Positions 1-10,559 of a stretch of DNA of 64,000 bases are shown here, one piece after another. The notes beneath the pieces were generated by a model. The model worked only from the letters and a program-made list of their open reading frames with translations, was not told the origin of the DNA and ran no database searches. A program made the translations under genes and the position numbers. How positions within the stretch are numbered: position 1 is the stretch's first letter; the number at the start of each line of letters is the position of its first letter. The stretch is from Lepeophtheirus salmonis (taxonomy: Eukaryota; Arthropoda; Copepoda; Siphonostomatoida; Caligidae): assembly GCF_016086655.4 (NCBI RefSeq), contig NC_052136.2:50398492-50462491 (forward strand). The letters run 5' to 3'.

Positions 1-575
1 ATTTGAAGTGAAGATGTGGACCTCAAATGATAGTGCTAAATTTTTTTTGGCCCTTTTATCATGGATTGTGCACATCCCGGACTTACATAGTCTTTTTGCC
101 CCACGTTATACTTTGCCACACTCTTTACATGATGTTTAAGTTCATTGGACATATTCACTGTCCATTCGATTTAATTATCCAATATTTGAATTCATTTACA
201 AATGTTCGAAGCTTTTAAGAAAAACTGAAAGTTCATGTGAAGCTTTCCTGTTATTACATTTATGTAGTATTATTGATTTTATGGTTGTTTTATTTGAGAA
301 TAATTGCAATAAAATGATCACTATACTGTTAGATAAGTTAACTTTTTTTGTCCATGAAAATAACATCAAAGTTGTATAATTGAAATGAACAATACCCAAT
401 TTATTTTTTATAACAAACTTAATTTATGTTTATTATATGTACGAGTATATAATAATTTTTTATTGAAATCAACAAATCTGAGTCACTTAACAATCAACTA
501 TATATTATACAATGTGTTTATATAAGTAAAGCTGTAGAAAATATGGCCTACCGGTCTGTCCAAAAAAATCAAACG
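1..575. other. AT-rich DNA, nothing recognised
   Basis: Only short open frames (up to about 67 codons) on both strands, with low-complexity AT-rich composition. I see no domain, repeat structure or splice pattern worth naming. Confidence 0.6.
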
Positions 576-579
576 AGAA

Positions 580-720
580 AATGACATGGTAACTCACAAT
601 TTTATTTTTCTTATTGGAAGAGAGCAGCTTAGCTATCATGACGTTTGATTTCATTAGTTGCAAGCAGCTATCAGAGGAAGAACATAAACACTAATCCCAA
701 TCCGTATCTTGCAAGGTCAT
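580..720 (+). repeat. Dispersed repeat, copy 1 (partner near 44985-45215)
   Basis: A core reading GAGCAGCT..GCTA.CATGACGTTT followed by an AGCTATAAG-like stretch and, further on, AAGAACA..AACACTAAT also occurs in the same order at about 44985-45215. The two copies are diverged (by eye roughly two thirds identical in the core). The family is not recognised and no terminal repeats were seen. Confidence 0.4.
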
Positions 721-833
721 ACAGAGTCTGGATATTAAATCTGGAAAATTTAAATCATAATTTATCTCCCAAAATTAACTCAGCATCTTACAAAATGATT
801 GTTCTTACATGGAAGGATTCATAGTGAAGTAAA

Positions 834-1010
834 TCACTCAACCCAACCACCACCAGCTTCGACCATAGCATCCAACGTGGCCCTTAGCCTACCCTTGATG
901 AGAAACTCCTCGTTCATATTGACTACTGCCTCAAGAATGGAAGCCTGGAAGTAGTCAATTGTGAGAGGCATTCGCAGAGAGTTGACTGGTGTGTATCGAG
1001 GTCGTGTCTA
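834..1010 (-). pseudogene. Mariner-type transposase, C-terminal fragment
   Basis: The minus strand reads an open run of about 58 codons that ends at a TGA at 834-836. It contains PLTIDYFQASILEAVVNMN, then R-LRATLDAMVEAGGGWVE and stop. This matches the style of the last helix and tail of mariner transposases (an R-x-R..EA..A.GG.(H/Y/W)(I/F/V)E ending). The catalytic region is absent: the frame meets a stop at about 1010, exactly where a plus-strand mariner 5' end begins, so a later insertion probably cut it. Family assignment rests on the tail motif only. Confidence 0.55.
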
Positions 1011-1425
1011 ATTTATAGCATCTATTGGAAGAACTAACACCAACTTTCAGCCAAATCGATCTATTTCTTTCTGTTTGACATTCGTTTGAGTCGAGGAAGT
1101 GATGTGGTTTTCAAAAAGGGACAAAGAAGAACTTTTGGGTGTGTTGATTAAACATTACTTCATGAAGACCAAAACGCCTCAAGAGACTAAAAACAAACTT
1201 GATTAACCTTATGGAGACTTTAAACATCCGATCAGAACAGTTAATAAGTGTTATCAAATTTTTTGGAGTGGCCAGTGACCATATGGGGATAATTGACTCC
1301 TAACATTCTTGACGATATGTTAATGTCACAACTCTAGAATCATAGATAAGATCCATAGATGGATGACAGAAGAGTGAAGGTGCGTGAGATTGGTAGTGCT
1401 GTGGGCATTTCGAGCTACAACCCTA
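1008..1425 (+). pseudogene. Mariner element, 5' end plus transposase N-terminus
   Basis: About 95 bases of untranslated 5' end (1008-1101) lead into an ATG at 1102. The frame reads MWFSKRDKEELLGVLIKHYF, then KTKTPQETKNKLD, a stop, and continues with PYGDF and RTVNKCYQIFWSG, which is the first helix-turn-helix of mariner transposases. A shifted frame at 1359-1410 reads MDDRRVKVREIGSAVGIS, the second helix-turn-helix. The catalytic two thirds is missing. At least two stops and one frameshift make it dead. The DNA-binding domain identification is firm; subfamily is not assigned. Confidence 0.8.
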
Positions 1426-1664
1426 TTTCCATTAATTTTGCAACCACAACTGATGAGGTGTAATTTGCTGCAAAGTCGTGATGGAAAAGGACTTTGTTGT
1501 GAACCAATTGTGGGCCTTTTTCTTGCAGCTCAGTTTTCCAAGGGTCCAATGTCGAATAATATTGTAACCTGTAATAGTTTTACCCTTTTCCAGATAGTGG
1601 ATTTTCCCTTGGAATAAAAAAAAAAAAAAAAAAAACAGTTGCTATAATTTTTCTAGCCTATTCC

Positions 1665-1772
1665 TCAATTCAAACGAATGCCAACCAGAAAGAAATGCAC
1701 CTATTTGGCTCAAAAATGAAATTCGTTCTTCCAAGTGATGCTAATAACTAAACATAGCCTCTATAAATGCCA
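1665..1772 (-). repeat. Inverted copy of the mariner 5' end
   Basis: The reverse complement of this stretch aligns with 1000-1101: both share (A)TTATAG..TTAGCATC..TTGGAAGAAC, then AGCCAAAT, then ATTTCTTTCTG.TTG.CATTCGTTTGA. Together they form imperfect inverted repeats of about 100 bases around the transposase N-terminus. Either two mariner copies are joined head to head, or this is an internally deleted element with long inverted ends. A 20-odd-base poly-A run lies at about 1616-1636 between them. Confidence 0.65.
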
Positions 1773-1880
1773 GCAGTGCCATTTCTTGGACGGTATACCA
1801 ACTTTTCAAACGACCCTCTAAATTCTGGTAATCAAATCCTCTGGTAATGATACCAGCGTTGGAAAGTAAAAAACAAGTAT
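1773..1880 (-). other. Coding-like stretch, unidentified
   Basis: The minus strand reads LLSNAGIITRGFDYQNLEG then RLKSWYTVQEMALLAFIEAM without a stop, ending inside the inverted mariner 5' end. The composition looks protein-like but I cannot assign a family. It may be the far side of whatever the mariner pieces inserted into. Chance is possible at this length. Confidence 0.3.
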
Positions 1881-1889
1881 CATCCGAGT

Positions 1890-2734
1890 TTTAACTGACT
1901 GTGATTTTTTTTTCGTTGTTAAATATGAGTCTTTCCCCGACAAATAAGCGAATCAGACAGACTAATTTAGCTTCATGAATATAGACGCAAAAGAACATCC
2001 AAACTTGCATTAAGCAGTCAAAAAAAAAACTGTAAAAGTTGTACTCATTAGATGAATCAATATTAAAGGATCTTAAAATAATAGGCCATAGTTTGGATTC
2101 ATTTTAAATTTTGATGTTCTGCCCTGAATAATTTTATAATAATGATAAAAGCTGTTCATTTGTCAATCCCCCTTTATATCACATATTTTTGACACCTCTC
2201 CTTATTTAAAAAGGAATATACTATACGTGAAAACATGCAATTATTTTTTCCACTCCTTTTTTTGACCAACTACGTGCTATTATTTTCTTTTATTCCATTA
2301 ATAGAATAGTAATTAAATGAATGATAAAATTGAATTAAAACAATTCGATAAAGAATGTCTTAAAGAATTAAAATAACTTTACTCATTAGTTAATATACTG
2401 ATGACATAAAATAAATAAATCAAACCAAAAAATATATTGAAATTCCTTTTTCAACTTATTACACGATTGTTTTAATTTAATCCTATAGTCCTTAGGATAT
2501 GGAAAACCTTTTTAAATTTTCTCTTAAATTTCCTTCGCCTATTTTTGAGTACTCAAGGTGGTATTGCTGACATATCTAAGATTTCCATATTCATGTTATG
2601 ATAAAAAAAAATATACCACTGGTCTCAAATCTTGTTTCCAAAATAACAATGTATTATACAATACATAACTTATAATTATATACAAATGGGGGCCCTAAAA
2701 ATCCCTATTTAGAGTTAAGAAAATAAATAGTAAT
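1890..2734. other. AT-rich DNA, nothing recognised
   Basis: Mostly A/T runs and short stretches of mixed sequence. No open frame or repeat that I can support. Confidence 0.55.
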
Positions 2735-3420
2735 TCGTATATTCTTCTTTAATATTGTAATGCAGCCTTGATTACATGGTCTGTAGTGATAAAAATGCAG
2801 TTCCTGGTGAATCTAGATATTTGGCAACTAGCACTGCTATAGGAACCGTTGTTGATCTGTTCTTGATTGACACTTCATTTAGAGCAATCGAAAACGTTAA
2901 ATATGGATTATTGCTAGGCCACATTTCAGCTTTCACGAAAAGCCGGACCATCTCAGATTGAAGTGCCTGAGTAGCCTTGGAGACATGGCACAGGGTAGAG
3001 TTTTGACGTAGTATTACATTGTTCCGGCCAAACTTCTCCTCCATTCAAGGAAGTAAGACGTACTTTGGGATCTTCAGATACTTAGCTATGTTTATCTTAA
3101 GTCCAGCCTCGATGAAATGTTGTGGTATTATGGAACCATCGAGTGCCACAGCTCCAAACAAAAAATCAAGCCAGATTGCTGGACTCCAGAACATGAGTCA
3201 AAGCATTGGCAATAACTTTTCCGGTTTGTCGATTAATTTCTGTCTCTACCAAAAAAAACACCTTACCATGACTTTTAAAGCACCCATGTGATTCAACTAA
3301 TTGAAAAGCTATGGACAGTGATCAGTGATTTCAAACTAGGAGAATCTATCCTAGTCATGAGATAACTTGTATCAGATGCTTTAACTTTGGACATTTTAAG
3401 TGTTTCCCAATAAAGCAGTG
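2735..3420 (-). pseudogene. Mariner-type transposase, catalytic half, decayed
   Basis: Read on the minus strand in broken frames, N- to C-terminal: KVFFLVETEINRQTGKVIAN (position of the first catalytic Asp, here lost in VET), a shifted segment DGSIIPQHFIEAGLKINIAK and YLKIPKYVLLP, then MEEKFGRNNVILRQNSTLCH (position of the QDSAPCH second catalytic motif, with Asp replaced by Asn), SKATQALQSEMVRLFVKAEM and WPSNNPYLTF (the WPSNSPDLNPLD site, its Asp also lost). The order and spacing fit residues of about 140-330 of a mariner transposase. At least two frameshifts and several stops are present. No terminal repeats were found. Confidence 0.8.
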
Positions 3421-3429
3421 AAATAGAGT

Positions 3430-5320
3430 GACCAAATTGGAAAGATGAATAAAAATTCGTCTAAAGAGTCCATCAAAGTTGAAGATTGGATTAATCTATT
3501 GAGAAGAATATATTTGTGGTGCTTCTGACTATACTGAAAATACGTCACAAAATATAAGAAATGAAATCGAAACTAATATCGTATTTAACACTCATAGCAC
3601 TAGTGGGGATAGATGTTGCGTGAAAGGAGATGGTAGTTTAATTGTAAAACCAAGTTTCAGAAAATGAGCATAATTCTTCCTCCGTATAACGTTGATTTAG
3701 TTTTTGAACAGGAAGAAATCTCTACTGGAAAAAGTAATAGGCGAAATAGTTGTCAATATATCTGACTTTATGACATCTACATGAACATTCCCTGACAGTA
3801 AGGAAACTGTTAAAATTACAAAAGATTTAAAAATTCAGTTCAGGTTGTTGTTTCTGTTGTTTTTTAGTAAAAAATTTTTATTTGATTTTTACAAATTTCA
3901 TTATTTCCTTATAACTCTTACGTCCATAACAGCTCCAACCCGACATCAATAAGTAATAAATCCATTTCTTATTACCTTCAAAGGAATTTATGTGTACAGA
4001 AACTAGTATCCCTCAAATCTAAAGGAGAAAGAGATCATAAATCCATAAACGTAATGATGAAAAAAATCCAAGTACTAAGCCCAGGTATAATATGCTTTTA
4101 AAATGTAAAGTATTTTTCCTTTATTTTGTGTCATTTTTGTCTTCCAATGAATTCATAAAGCTATTTCACTGGTTCTAACTTTCCCCAAGATATCCTTACA
4201 CTTATATCAAAGGCTTGTAAACTTCTTAAAGGTGCGAAAGAGATCATAGACGCGTTGCCTTTTCTGTTTTAGATTAGACTTTTTACACTTAGAGATATGT
4301 AATAAAAGTTTAAACTGTTTTTGTTTCAGCTCTCGGTTGGTTTCGTAGTGAAACCTTGTAAATAAAAATAACAGCAACTGCAAGTTATGAGCCCCCACTC
4401 TATAAAGCTTTTATTCCTTCATGCAGCTCACGAAATGATCATTTAATTTCATTTTGATTAACATCAAAAATCTGTTAAAAACTCCTGGTTTTGATTATGA
4501 ACGACTACAAGCTTTATACGCGTTTTAAAGCTTAAGATTTACAACGTTATATATTTGTATTTTGTATATCCATATCAAATTAATAAGATTAAAAAATGAA
4601 ATATTTATACAAAAAAAAAATAAGATAGCAAAATGAAAATATAATGTATGGATGTATCAAACCCTCATTTTGTGTTTAAAAAATGCTTATTTTGCAACGC
4701 ATAGAGCTTTGATATCAGCAGAATTTATTATTATGTATAAATATATTGTGACACTAAATAATGACGAAAAAATTAATATATATATCATATATAGATATAA
4801 TATTTACTAAAGATAAATGTAGCATAATAAAAAACTGCAGCCATTTGCAATTTGAATGCTTCTAATTCAACGTTCATACATCCACAGTAAATTGTGGGGA
4901 AGAAAACAAGTAATTAGAATTCTCCTGTCATAAAAATGATGATAGTTGTAAGAGACTAAAGATCAACATATAAAGAAATCACAATTTAACAAAAATTATT
5001 TTTTCCCTTTGTCTTTGGGAGGGAAAAAACTTTATAACTACTTATTAATTACACTTACTCTTCACAGTGCTAGAAGGAAAGAAAAAAATAGTTTCATTTC
5101 AAAAAATGACTTTTTAATCAAAAAATAGGATTTGTTCAACACATTGTTACTTTCCTGAAATAACAATTTTTGAAATTTGAATGTAGTTCTTATTCATTCA
5201 TTTTATTTTCTTCTTTTTCCTTGAAAATTCCTGATATAGCGGGCATTCTAAGAGTATTTGCACTTTTTGTGAATTAACAAATACAGATAAATATCTTAAT
5301 GAACCTTGACAGGTTTATAG
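3430..5320. other. AT-rich DNA, nothing recognised
   Basis: No open frame above about 63 codons and no recognisable motif. The part from about 4560 to 4830 is especially AT-rich with TATATATCATATATAG-like runs. Confidence 0.55.
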
Positions 5321-5324
5321 TAGT

Positions 5325-6085
5325 TAATGTTCTTTTGTCTGGGGGTGAGGAGGCAGAAGTTTTTGTTCCAAAGGGAACTGTTCTCAGTCAACCAAAACTG
5401 TATCTTCTTTGTGTTGTTACTTTTGGAGATCTACAAGACCTATGGTTTGAACTTTGTCTCCAAAATCTCCAGGTAGTCCGTGAACGTCACATAATAGTCC
5501 TTTGGGAACCACACTGACGGAATCTTGTCCCTAATTGATGTCAAGACTCCTAACATCACCACAGATACCTGGTGTTTGATGGTTGATACCTTCCTAAGGT
5601 CATAGTCGTCCTTATTTGAGCAAATTACCTTATTATTATGCTTATTAATCACAGTGAAGGTTTTTTCATCACAAAAGATGATAATTCGCCTACCATTGTG
5701 TTTCAATTGGATTATGAGTATAGATATTAACTTAGGGGGATTTTTGCAGCTGTTGTGTTAGGAAAAGTTTTTCCACATGTCTGAGAGACTTACCAATAGC
5801 CTTTTTCATCGCCCTTGACACTGTGGATGCTAACATCGTATTCTTCTCGGCAACAGTCGCCATCTTCATCTTTGGATTGGCATTGAAGGCTACTTCAACG
5901 CATTGGGAAATGAATTGGCTGGTCTGCTACTCAGGGGTCGATCATTGAGGTATTAATCATACCTCAACCATTTTTGGACCTTATATGTAGGTCCCTTTTA
6001 GCAATTAGTGATCTTGATCACCTTACAAATTGGATAGCCGACGCGAAGTATAGTCGCTAATTCAATTATATTACCTTTCGTGATG
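5325..6085 (-). pseudogene. Mariner-type transposase, near full-length but decayed
   Basis: Minus-strand segments from N to C: IIELATILRVGYPICKVIKI with a following YKVQKWLRYD..LNDRP (first helix-turn-helix and linker); SQCVEVAFNANPKMKMATVA then EKNTMLASTVSRAMKKAIGK (second helix-turn-helix); then after a frameshift MKHNGRRIIIFCDEKTFTVI (first catalytic Asp in FCDEK, intact) continuing through VVMLGVLTSIRDKIPSVWFP and DYLEILETKFKP; and finally KSNNTKKIQFWLTENSSLWN. The region of the second catalytic Asp (QDGAPAH) seems deleted, and the third is lost in LCLLTPRQK. About 250 of the usual 340-odd residues can be traced. No end repeats were found. Confidence 0.85.
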
Positions 6086-6099
6086 TTAATTTACTTGTA

Positions 6100-6980
6100 T
6101 TCGTTTAAAAAATGCATAGGGTGGGGCTGAAGATATAGTTAATTTTTCCCAAAATCATAAAACTTTATAATTGGTTTACTAGAGACTTCATAACAACGTC
6201 TTAAAAGCAGTACAAAGACTTTTGAAAAGCCTAGTATTTTAATTTTTTACTAATCAAATTTTCAAGGTTTTTTTTGTCATAAACGTGTTAATCTTTGTTT
6301 TAAAGTTTTTAAATAATCTCACAATGGAATAAATACCTATTTTGTTGACTAAATGTTAAAAAAAGATAAAAAATTACATATTCCTCGAAGATTATAAAAA
6401 GAAAAAAATTAGGTTATTCTCAATTGCTCTGGTCATCATGGTTATTAAAAAATTACCCAATGAGGACCTGTGTCATCGTTTTGTCTGTGCCTACAGTGAA
6501 AGAAAACGTTACAAGGTCATTCCATAGCAATATGTTGTTCTTGTGGCAACCGTTGAGTGCATAATAAATTAGCAAAAGAGTATGTTTTTTTGGTATATTC
6601 TTTAAGTTTGTCCATCCATCATGTTTTCTCTTTTTATCTCAAATTTGGAGATAGCGATAGTAATAAATTTAAAGATCTTCTTTGCACCCTTTTAATAATT
6701 AGGAATTAACTCTGCTAGGTGAGAGGAAGTGAAGTTGCGCGAAGAATGCAAAACATAAATAATTCCCAAAAATTATCTAATAATACGTGGAAACTTATTC
6801 GATCAATGGTGATCCATAAAATCATAGTAGCATTTAATTATAAAAAAGAGTAAAGCTTTTATAAGTGTAATGGTTAGAGAATGAAAATTCACTCATTATG
6901 CTAGTTCATCGATGTTTGTTTAAGATTAAATTGACTGAAATTATTATACTTTAATGATTCATATTAAATACAAGAAAAAG
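6100..6980. other. AT-rich DNA, nothing recognised
   Basis: No supportable gene, repeat or motif. Confidence 0.55.
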
Positions 6981-6984
6981 TCGT

Positions 6985-7270
6985 AGTCACTTATATAATG
7001 ATCCCCTCTGGCCTCATTCCACTGTCTCTCCCCGTGATACTCCATAAAAGACAAACTCAAAACCTCCTCCTCATAATTAGATCTTCCATCTACTTTAATG
7101 ATCCTCCAAAGTATTAATTATACAAATATCTCGAAAAAGTCGAGATCCCACTCCTCCTATTCTCATTCTTTGCGCCACTTCGCTTTGCCTCTCTTTGTAT
7201 AAAATATTTGCTTATTATTAAACGGTTGTGATAATTAAATTTCCACTTTCCACTGCTGCTATCTGAAATT
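6985..7270 (+). repeat. Dispersed ~270-bp repeat, copy 1 (partner 49640-49915)
   Basis: Shared blocks occur in the same order and orientation at 49640-49915: GATACTCCATAA.AGAC, TAATTAGATCTT.CATCTACT, TGATC.TCCAAAGT, CATTCTCCTCCTA-like sequence, and ATTATTAA..GGTTGTGATA.TT. The conservation is patchy, as expected for an old interspersed repeat. No reading frame explains it. It could be a solo LTR or a non-autonomous element; no terminal structure is visible. Confidence 0.6.
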
Positions 7271-7509
7271 TGATATAGTAAAATTAAGTATGACGTGCGG
7301 GCAAACTTTTCTTGATCATCTTTCACTAAAAGTTCTTATTCATTTTCATTATTTTTATGGGATCTCCCTATTTTATTACTGTTTTATTTACACGTTATGA
7401 TCTTCTGAATAAGTTCCCCCCGAGAGACTCACGCGTACATAAATGTCTTACATAATAAAACTTGATATCTACTCCTCATTTCAATCCATTTAATTAACCA
7501 CGGAATAGG

Positions 7510-7825
7510 ATAAGGTGCAGTCGACACGACCTCAGCGAGGACTAGCGAATATATTTACTTCAACTTACGACAACTTTACTTTTGCCCAAAGATGAAAAAT
7601 GATGTTCGTCGAATTGTTTCATCTTGTTTTAAATGTATAAGACCATTGCTAACAAAACTTGAGCTGCGAATGCAAACAATGACTCCTCACCCTTATGAAT
7701 ATGTCTCTGTTGATTTAGGGAAACAGAATGGGACTAGTTATCTCATTCGCACTGATGGATACTCTCGATGGTCATTGGTTAAACATTTACGTCATCACCT
7801 GTGGAAAATAATCTTTCAAAGATAG
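7510..7825 (+). pseudogene. Retrotransposon integrase fragment (zinc-binding end and start of core)
   Basis: The frame reads LRQLYFCPKMKNDVRRIVSS then CFKC, the Cys-x2-Cys half of the integrase HHCC zinc-binding domain, followed by MTPHPYEYVSVDLGKQNGTS and YLIRTDGYSRWSLVKHL. The Asp in SVDLG is the first catalytic Asp of the rve-type core, and the next segment is its second strand. The core ends at a stop after about 25 further residues, so the second Asp and Glu are absent. The His pair is not preserved upstream. It differs clearly from the integrase at 24.2 kb, so it belongs to another LTR element. Confidence 0.7.
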
Positions 7826-8205
7826 ATGAGGACAGCATTGTATAAACGAGTAGGTAAAATTTGTGCTAGATTAAATGTTACAGCAATTCTGCCAAATACT
7901 GAAATTACTTCTAAAAAGTCGTATTTCAGTTGGGAAAACTCATTTACTAAAAAGAAAGATATATTTTCCGACGTAATATCTACACAAAAAGGAAATGGCA
8001 GTTTCTCTGAGGGAACTGATGTCTGAGTCTTCTTGGAGTGTCCAGCTATATGAGAAGCAAACTCGACAGCCGAAGACAGCAGTGTGCTATAGAGATGTTT
8101 GCAAACTCTATTTATAAAAAAACCCTCTTGTTTAGACCCTAAACACTTATTCATACTACACAATGGTGAAAAATATAATTGGTTGTATTGTTGAAAAATA
8201 TTCAA
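7816..8205 (-). CDS. Unidentified open frame, 129 codons
   Basis: An uninterrupted minus-strand frame, long for this AT-rich window. It contains CKHLYSTLLSSAVEFASHIA, SVPSEKLPFPFCVDITSENI and FFLVNEFSQLKYDFLEVISV. I see no known motif, signal peptide or membrane segment. The plus strand is also open for 66 codons over 7826-8026, so coding direction is uncertain. It adjoins the retroelement integrase fragment and may be part of a repeat. Real coding status is unproven. Confidence 0.3.
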   Translation of the reverse strand: MNIFQQYNQLYFSPLCSMNKCLGSKQEGFFINRVCKHLYSTLLSSAVEFASHIAGHSKKTQTSVPSEKLPFPFCVDITSENISFFLVNEFSQLKYDFLEVISVFGRIAVTFNLAQILPTRLYNAVLIYL

Positions 8206-8209
8206 TGAA

Positions 8210-9520
8210 TAAATTAGAAAGTTAAATCTTAAAAAGATCTATTTAACAAATATGCATCTTCAAGTATTTTTGTTCTATTTTAAATGTTTTAAGGGATTCC
8301 ACTTTGAAATATTAAAATAATCCACTAATCGGGAATGGATCTCTTTATTGTATCGATCCTGGTATCTCATTTTCCAAGAAAGGAGTACACTTTACCCCTT
8401 TATGAGGCTTGCAGGAATTTTCCTCTCCTGTCGTCCCTTTTGGAATTCGGAATCCGAATTTGAACATCTCTTGTGGTGAATGATCAATTTGAGTATCTTC
8501 CTTCGATTGTTTCGATCTTCATTTTACGAGGTATGACGTCATGAAATTGTCATTGAAATCTGGAAAAAATATAATGATAATATTGACTATTTCCTAGTAC
8601 ACCCGCATAAAAATAGAATCCCTACCAAATGGAGAAAAAATTCTAAGAGATGCATATTTTAAATAGAGCTTTTTTTAAATTATACATTGAACATTTTTCT
8701 ATTATATAAACTTTGACATTCTTCATGAATATGTATTATGAATAAGTTATAAGGGTCTTAAGAAGAGTGTTGTTTTTCCTCAATTTTCAGCCTAAAATGG
8801 AAATATGTCGAGCTCAGAACAAGATAATGAATCAATAAAACTACTTTTTAATCATAAAAAACAATTTTACATAAGTTTTAATAACCTTACTTTTAATTAA
8901 AGTATTGTTTCAAGGGTAAAAGTTGACGCTTAGCAATAATAGTTCAAAATTTATATAATCCCAAATATTTCAGAATTTTAATGACTGAAATTAGTTTTGG
9001 ATTCTACGTTCATATTCTTGATTATTATCTTAAATTCATCTGTACCCAAAAATATCACTATACACCCCTAATTGTTCCCCTGTGTAATTGATGCAAATAA
9101 AATTGGGATTTTCTTAAATTCTCAATTTTTGTTAAAAATTGTTTTTATGTTGACGCACCTCTCATGTTAAAGTACATCAAAACCCATTATGATAACTTAC
9201 CTTTTGAACTTCTATATTGGATTATACATTAGAGTATACTTATTGAGCGTGAAATCTTGATCTCATAAAATAATCTCTTTTTAAGCCTAATAGCAATCAA
9301 AGTATCACATAATGTCTTTATGTAATGTGCATATCCTTTGTAAGTGCTTTTACAAAAGTAGTTAAAAATCCATATTATGAACAATATTTACTCATGAGAA
9401 TTATGTGCATATACTGGGAGCGTCATATGTTGTTGAACACTATGTACTTCGTTCAAAAAATGAATCCAAAGCAAAAACTTTGTTCTTAAAGAAAATGTAT
9501 TTTATACAATACTATTTATA
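8210..9520. other. AT-rich DNA, mostly nothing recognised
   Basis: At about 8330-8540 the minus strand has a less AT-rich, weakly protein-like stretch (reading FQKGRQERKIPASLIKG and similar) that I could not identify. The rest shows no structure I can name. Confidence 0.45.
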
Positions 9521-9526
9521 AGTGTA

Positions 9527-10550
9527 CAGGGTCCTGCTAAATTAGTGAAACATAGGTTTTTACTCAGAACAACTCTTTCCACAAGCATCCAATAAGGCTT
9601 GTTATGTTCTAAATAAAAGTAAACCAAGTTATAGTTCAATTAAACCAACAAAAATATGGATGTCTATCCAAAGCGATCTGCTGTACAAAATTTTTTGGAC
9701 ATGGATACTCCCTGAATGACATCATGAATGCCATCAAAGTCACCCGGATACTCAGTTGAAGGATGAAGAAAGTGTTGGAAGGCAGAGTGAAGAGCTCGAG
9801 AAGGCAGTTACAGGGAAATAAATGACTGTAAAAATCCTCCTTAGGCTGACCTAAAGCATGAAAGAGAAGATCGAAAGAAATAAGGCACGGTCAACTCGTC
9901 AAAATGAGTATCCAGAAAAATAGTAAGAAATAACTTTACTATACAACTTTTTAAATTTAAGGAAAAGCAGGTCTTGTGTGGGGGTACCAAAATCAGGGGG
10001 ATAGAAAGATAAAGATGTCAGGGAGGACTTTTGTTTGAAACCATTCAAACCTAGGAAAAAACGCTCTTGTGTGAGGGCACCAAAATCAAGGTATGAAAAA
10101 ATACAAACCTCTACTCAAGTGGCACGGAGCTCCCTCCAAGATTGTGGTTATCTTCTTTGATAAAAAATATTTAAGCTGACCAAAAAACAGCTGAATTCTG
10201 CTCTTGCTTACACATCAAATATAGTTCCACCCTGGTAATTTCGATCACTTTTTAGCAAATGATTTTTTTGCCTCCTTTCTCACCAGAGAGAATATGGATT
10301 ATGTATTGTATAGTGTTATGCAGAGGAAGCCTAATTCTATTTCTAGGACTAATTAGGATCAGTTGATGGCTGCGGATAATGTATTTTGGAAATATGTCCC
10401 AGAATCAACGATGTGTGCCAGTTACACAAGCCCCTTCAAGAGGTTTCAGGCAAAAATGTGACCATGCTTTAATGTGTTTATAATTAAATGTTAAAAAAAG
10501 GAGCTTTTTGAAATAATAACTGTTGAGGTTTCAGTAATTGCGGGACCTAG
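9527..10550 (+). mobile_element. Mariner/Tc1-type element with terminal inverted repeats
   Basis: The left end reads CAGGGTCCTGCTAAATTAGT then GAAAC; the reverse complement of the right end reads CTAGGTCCCGCAATTACTGA then AAC. Both ends are flanked by TA (9525-9526 and 10551-10552), the target-site duplication expected for this superfamily. Length is about 1024 bp. Inside, KWHGAPSKIVVIFFDKKYL (first catalytic Asp region), then a deleted middle, then RENMDYVLYSVMQRKPNSIS and FKRFQAK (third-Asp region and C-terminal helices) can be read at about 10110-10460. The upstream part of the frame is heavily broken. The transposase is non-functional. Confidence 0.75.
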
Positions 10551-10559
10551 TATAATATA

